A stretch of DNA of 64,000 nt from Parasutterella secunda (GTDB lineage Bacteria; Pseudomonadota; Gammaproteobacteria; Burkholderiales; Burkholderiaceae_F): positions 186,001 through 250,000 of the forward strand of contig NZ_JACJKX010000001.1 in NCBI RefSeq assembly GCF_016901835.1. Reading direction: 5' to 3'. Each line of letters starts with the position of its first letter. The first letter of the stretch is position 1. The notes beneath the pieces are model-generated. The model saw nothing but the letters and a program-made list of their open reading frames with translations. It did no database searches and was not told the origin of the DNA. Positions 63,793 through 64,000 of this stretch are shown piece after piece. Both the position numbers and the translations under genes were made by a program.

Positions 63793-63851
63793 TTTACACA
63801 ACGATTTACACAATTTTGAAAATTTGCTCCTAAAAATAATTTTTGTGTAAA
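63793..63851. repeat. TTTACACAA repeats, probable integrase arm sites
   Basis: TTTACACAA at 63793-63801 and 63805-63813 in direct orientation, and TTGTGTAAA at 63843-63851 inverted. Spacing and place before the integrase gene suit arm-type binding sites. Confidence 0.6.
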
Positions 63852-63902
63852 ACCCCTCTGGAAGGCCCGCCAAATGGGCAACTTTACAAAAAAAGGTGTT
63901 TT

Positions 63903-64000
63903 ATGCAATGCATTGAGAAAGATACTCAGGTCAAGAGTTTTTTAAAAACAGGAAAATCCAAAGAAAAGATCAAGGTAGCCGGAGTACCAGGACTTTATCT
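63903..64000 (+). CDS. Tyrosine recombinase/integrase, N-terminus only
   Basis: Open from ATG 63903 to the window edge, 32 codons, beginning MQCIEKDTQVKSFLKTG. The KIKVAGVPGLYL stretch resembles the start of the DUF4102 arm-DNA-binding domain of tRNA-targeting phage/island integrases, which has a xxGLYLRV motif here. AAGG lies 8 bases before the ATG. The position directly after a tRNA gene, with repeat arrays between, supports this call. The catalytic domain is outside the window. Confidence 0.65.
   Translation, partial: MQCIEKDTQVKSFLKTGKSKEKIKVAGVPGLY

Overview
The window reads as chromosomal DNA of a Gram-negative, mainly anaerobic betaproteobacterium, most likely a gut Sutterellaceae (Sutterella/Parasutterella type, Burkholderiales). 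This placement is inference. It rests on heptose-based LPS core genes with separate rfaE1 and rfaE2, beta-type housekeeping genes, and heavy investment in pyruvate formate-lyase, class I fumarase and three Dcu-type C4-dicarboxylate carriers. Gene density is high, with many 4-base stop/start overlaps and clear intrinsic terminators.

Layout. 1-5.0 kb (minus): truncated kdsD, an orphan polar amino-acid ABC ATPase, an enoyl-CoA isomerase-like protein and a Pat-type acyl-CoA-ligase/GNAT protein. 5.1-9.0 kb: mtnA plus a class II aldolase (5-methylthioribose/DHAP shunt), a small conserved protein, an MFS carrier and a BamE-like lipoprotein. 9.0-13.9 kb (minus): aspS, an EF-G paralogue and an OmpR-type regulator with a degenerate receiver. 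14.1-19.6 kb (plus): a tripartite MacAB/TolC-like efflux operon that ends in a periplasmic solute-binding protein. 19.6-21.6 kb (minus): a deaminase-like amidohydrolase and pyrE behind a pyrBI-style attenuator with a leader peptide. 21.6-31.8 kb: RibD-C reductase, ssb, larA, uvrA, rfbD, galE and a PlpD-type patatin autotransporter. 31.8-36.9 kb: two DUF2721 membrane proteins, a YbaK-type deacylase, yqgE-ruvX-plsC, apaH and galU. 37-45.3 kb (minus): pflA, pflB, class I fumarase and two Dcu carriers. 45.5-55.6 kb: a GntR/FCD regulator, an M20 amidohydrolase, the nickel-pincer cofactor operon (methyltransferase-larB-larC-larE), and an operon of argininosuccinate-lyase-family lyase, third Dcu carrier and MmgE/PrpD protein. 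55.7-63.5 kb: ADP-heptose operon (rfaE1-hldD-gmhB-rfaE2), then pgi, waaC, waaA and thiD. The right end holds an elongator-type tRNA-Met(CAT) followed by integrase-like arm sites and the start of a tyrosine recombinase, which marks a genomic island.

The most interesting logic lies at 43.9-55.6 kb. The same 16-base sequence CTTATTTGTCGACAAA overlaps the predicted -35 of the gntR promoter (beside dcu2) and of the lyase-dcu3-prpD promoter, in the same geometry. I infer a GntR-controlled pathway that imports an N-substituted aspartate-type compound, epimerises or dehydrates it (MmgE/PrpD) and cleaves it to fumarate for fumarate respiration. The complete Lar cofactor machinery and a LarA racemase homologue with its catalytic residues may also feed hydroxy acids such as malate or lactate into this metabolism. 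A second regulatory highlight is the UTP-sensing-type attenuator in front of the amidohydrolase-pyrE operon.
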